This document shows, piece by piece, positions 63,955-64,000 of a stretch of 64,000 nt of DNA. The number at the start of each line of letters is the position of its first letter. The stretch's first letter is position 1. The stretch is from Promicromonospora panici (GTDB lineage Bacteria > Actinomycetota > Actinomycetes > Actinomycetales > Cellulomonadaceae). The notes beneath the pieces are model-generated. The model did no database searches and was not told the origin of the DNA. It saw only the letters and a list, made by a program, of their open reading frames with translations. Location: assembly GCF_900608595.1 (NCBI RefSeq), contig NZ_UWYY01000027.1, positions 1-64,000 of the forward strand, read 5' to 3'. A program made the translations under genes and the position numbers.

Positions 63955-64000
63955 GGGAATTCACTCCTGAAATGTCTGTGGGTGCAACTCGATGGGGCGG
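63955..64000. other. Leader of rplY at the window edge
   Basis: Only 46 bp of upstream sequence is in the window. A ribosome site is seen (AGGAG). No promoter could be assigned. Confidence 0.4.

Overview
The window is high-GC DNA from an actinobacterium. The best guess is the Micrococcales, near the Promicromonosporaceae or Cellulomonadaceae. Reasons: strong GC bias, frequent GTG starts, DUF501, a ClgR-type regulator, an ECF42-type sigma factor with a DGPF partner, and a very large secreted xylanase. No transposase, integrase, phage gene or CRISPR array was seen. Names rest on motif recognition, not on database searches.

Layout. 0-5.3 kb: a LysR-like effector-domain protein cut by the window edge, an AbiEi-like pseudogene, DUF5997, an RsmC/RlmG-like methyltransferase and a secreted beta-helix protein. 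5.4-14.5 kb: FKBP isomerase, a divergent LysR/EamA pair, ECF42 sigma factor plus DGPF protein, a GH15 enzyme, an alpha/beta hydrolase-TetR pair and a Bax1-I protein. 14.6-25.9 kb: an ABC-2 exporter, a large RND pump, a small protein plus ArsR regulator, ClpP facing ClgR, a short UvrA paralogue and a tRNA. 26-33.6 kb: NDH-2, a PadR/HAAS pair, then ppx, DUF501, ftsB/divIC-like and eno. 33.7-40.3 kb: a MacB/FtsX-like ABC pair and a 1368-residue CBM-CE4-CBM-GH10-CBM9 enzyme. 40.5-47.8 kb: a peptide ABC operon that continues into a glutamine amidotransferase and a cytoplasmic serine hydrolase. 48-53.3 kb: an acyl-CoA synthetase, hipBA followed closely by tryptophan 2,3-dioxygenase, and an orphan amino-acid-binding lipoprotein. 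53.3-64 kb: mfd, an acyltransferase, an MFS exporter coupled to a MerR-sliding-clamp fusion, a secreted dipeptidase-like protein, pth and rplY.

rplY, pth, mfd, eno, ftsB-like, DUF501 and ppx all lie on the minus strand in one order. In relatives such as Mycobacterium they sit close together with mazG. Here the block appears opened by transport, regulation and polysaccharide genes.

Most distinctive observations: (i) a MerR regulator whose sensor is domains II-III of the DNA polymerase sliding clamp, overlapping an MFS exporter gene; (ii) several families of long palindromes at gene ends, one of which supplies the last codons and the stop of three genes; (iii) a textbook-like ECF42 promoter before the DGPF gene; (iv) candidate operators upstream of the ABC pair, hipBA, padR and the ArsR unit, and inside the xylanase gene.
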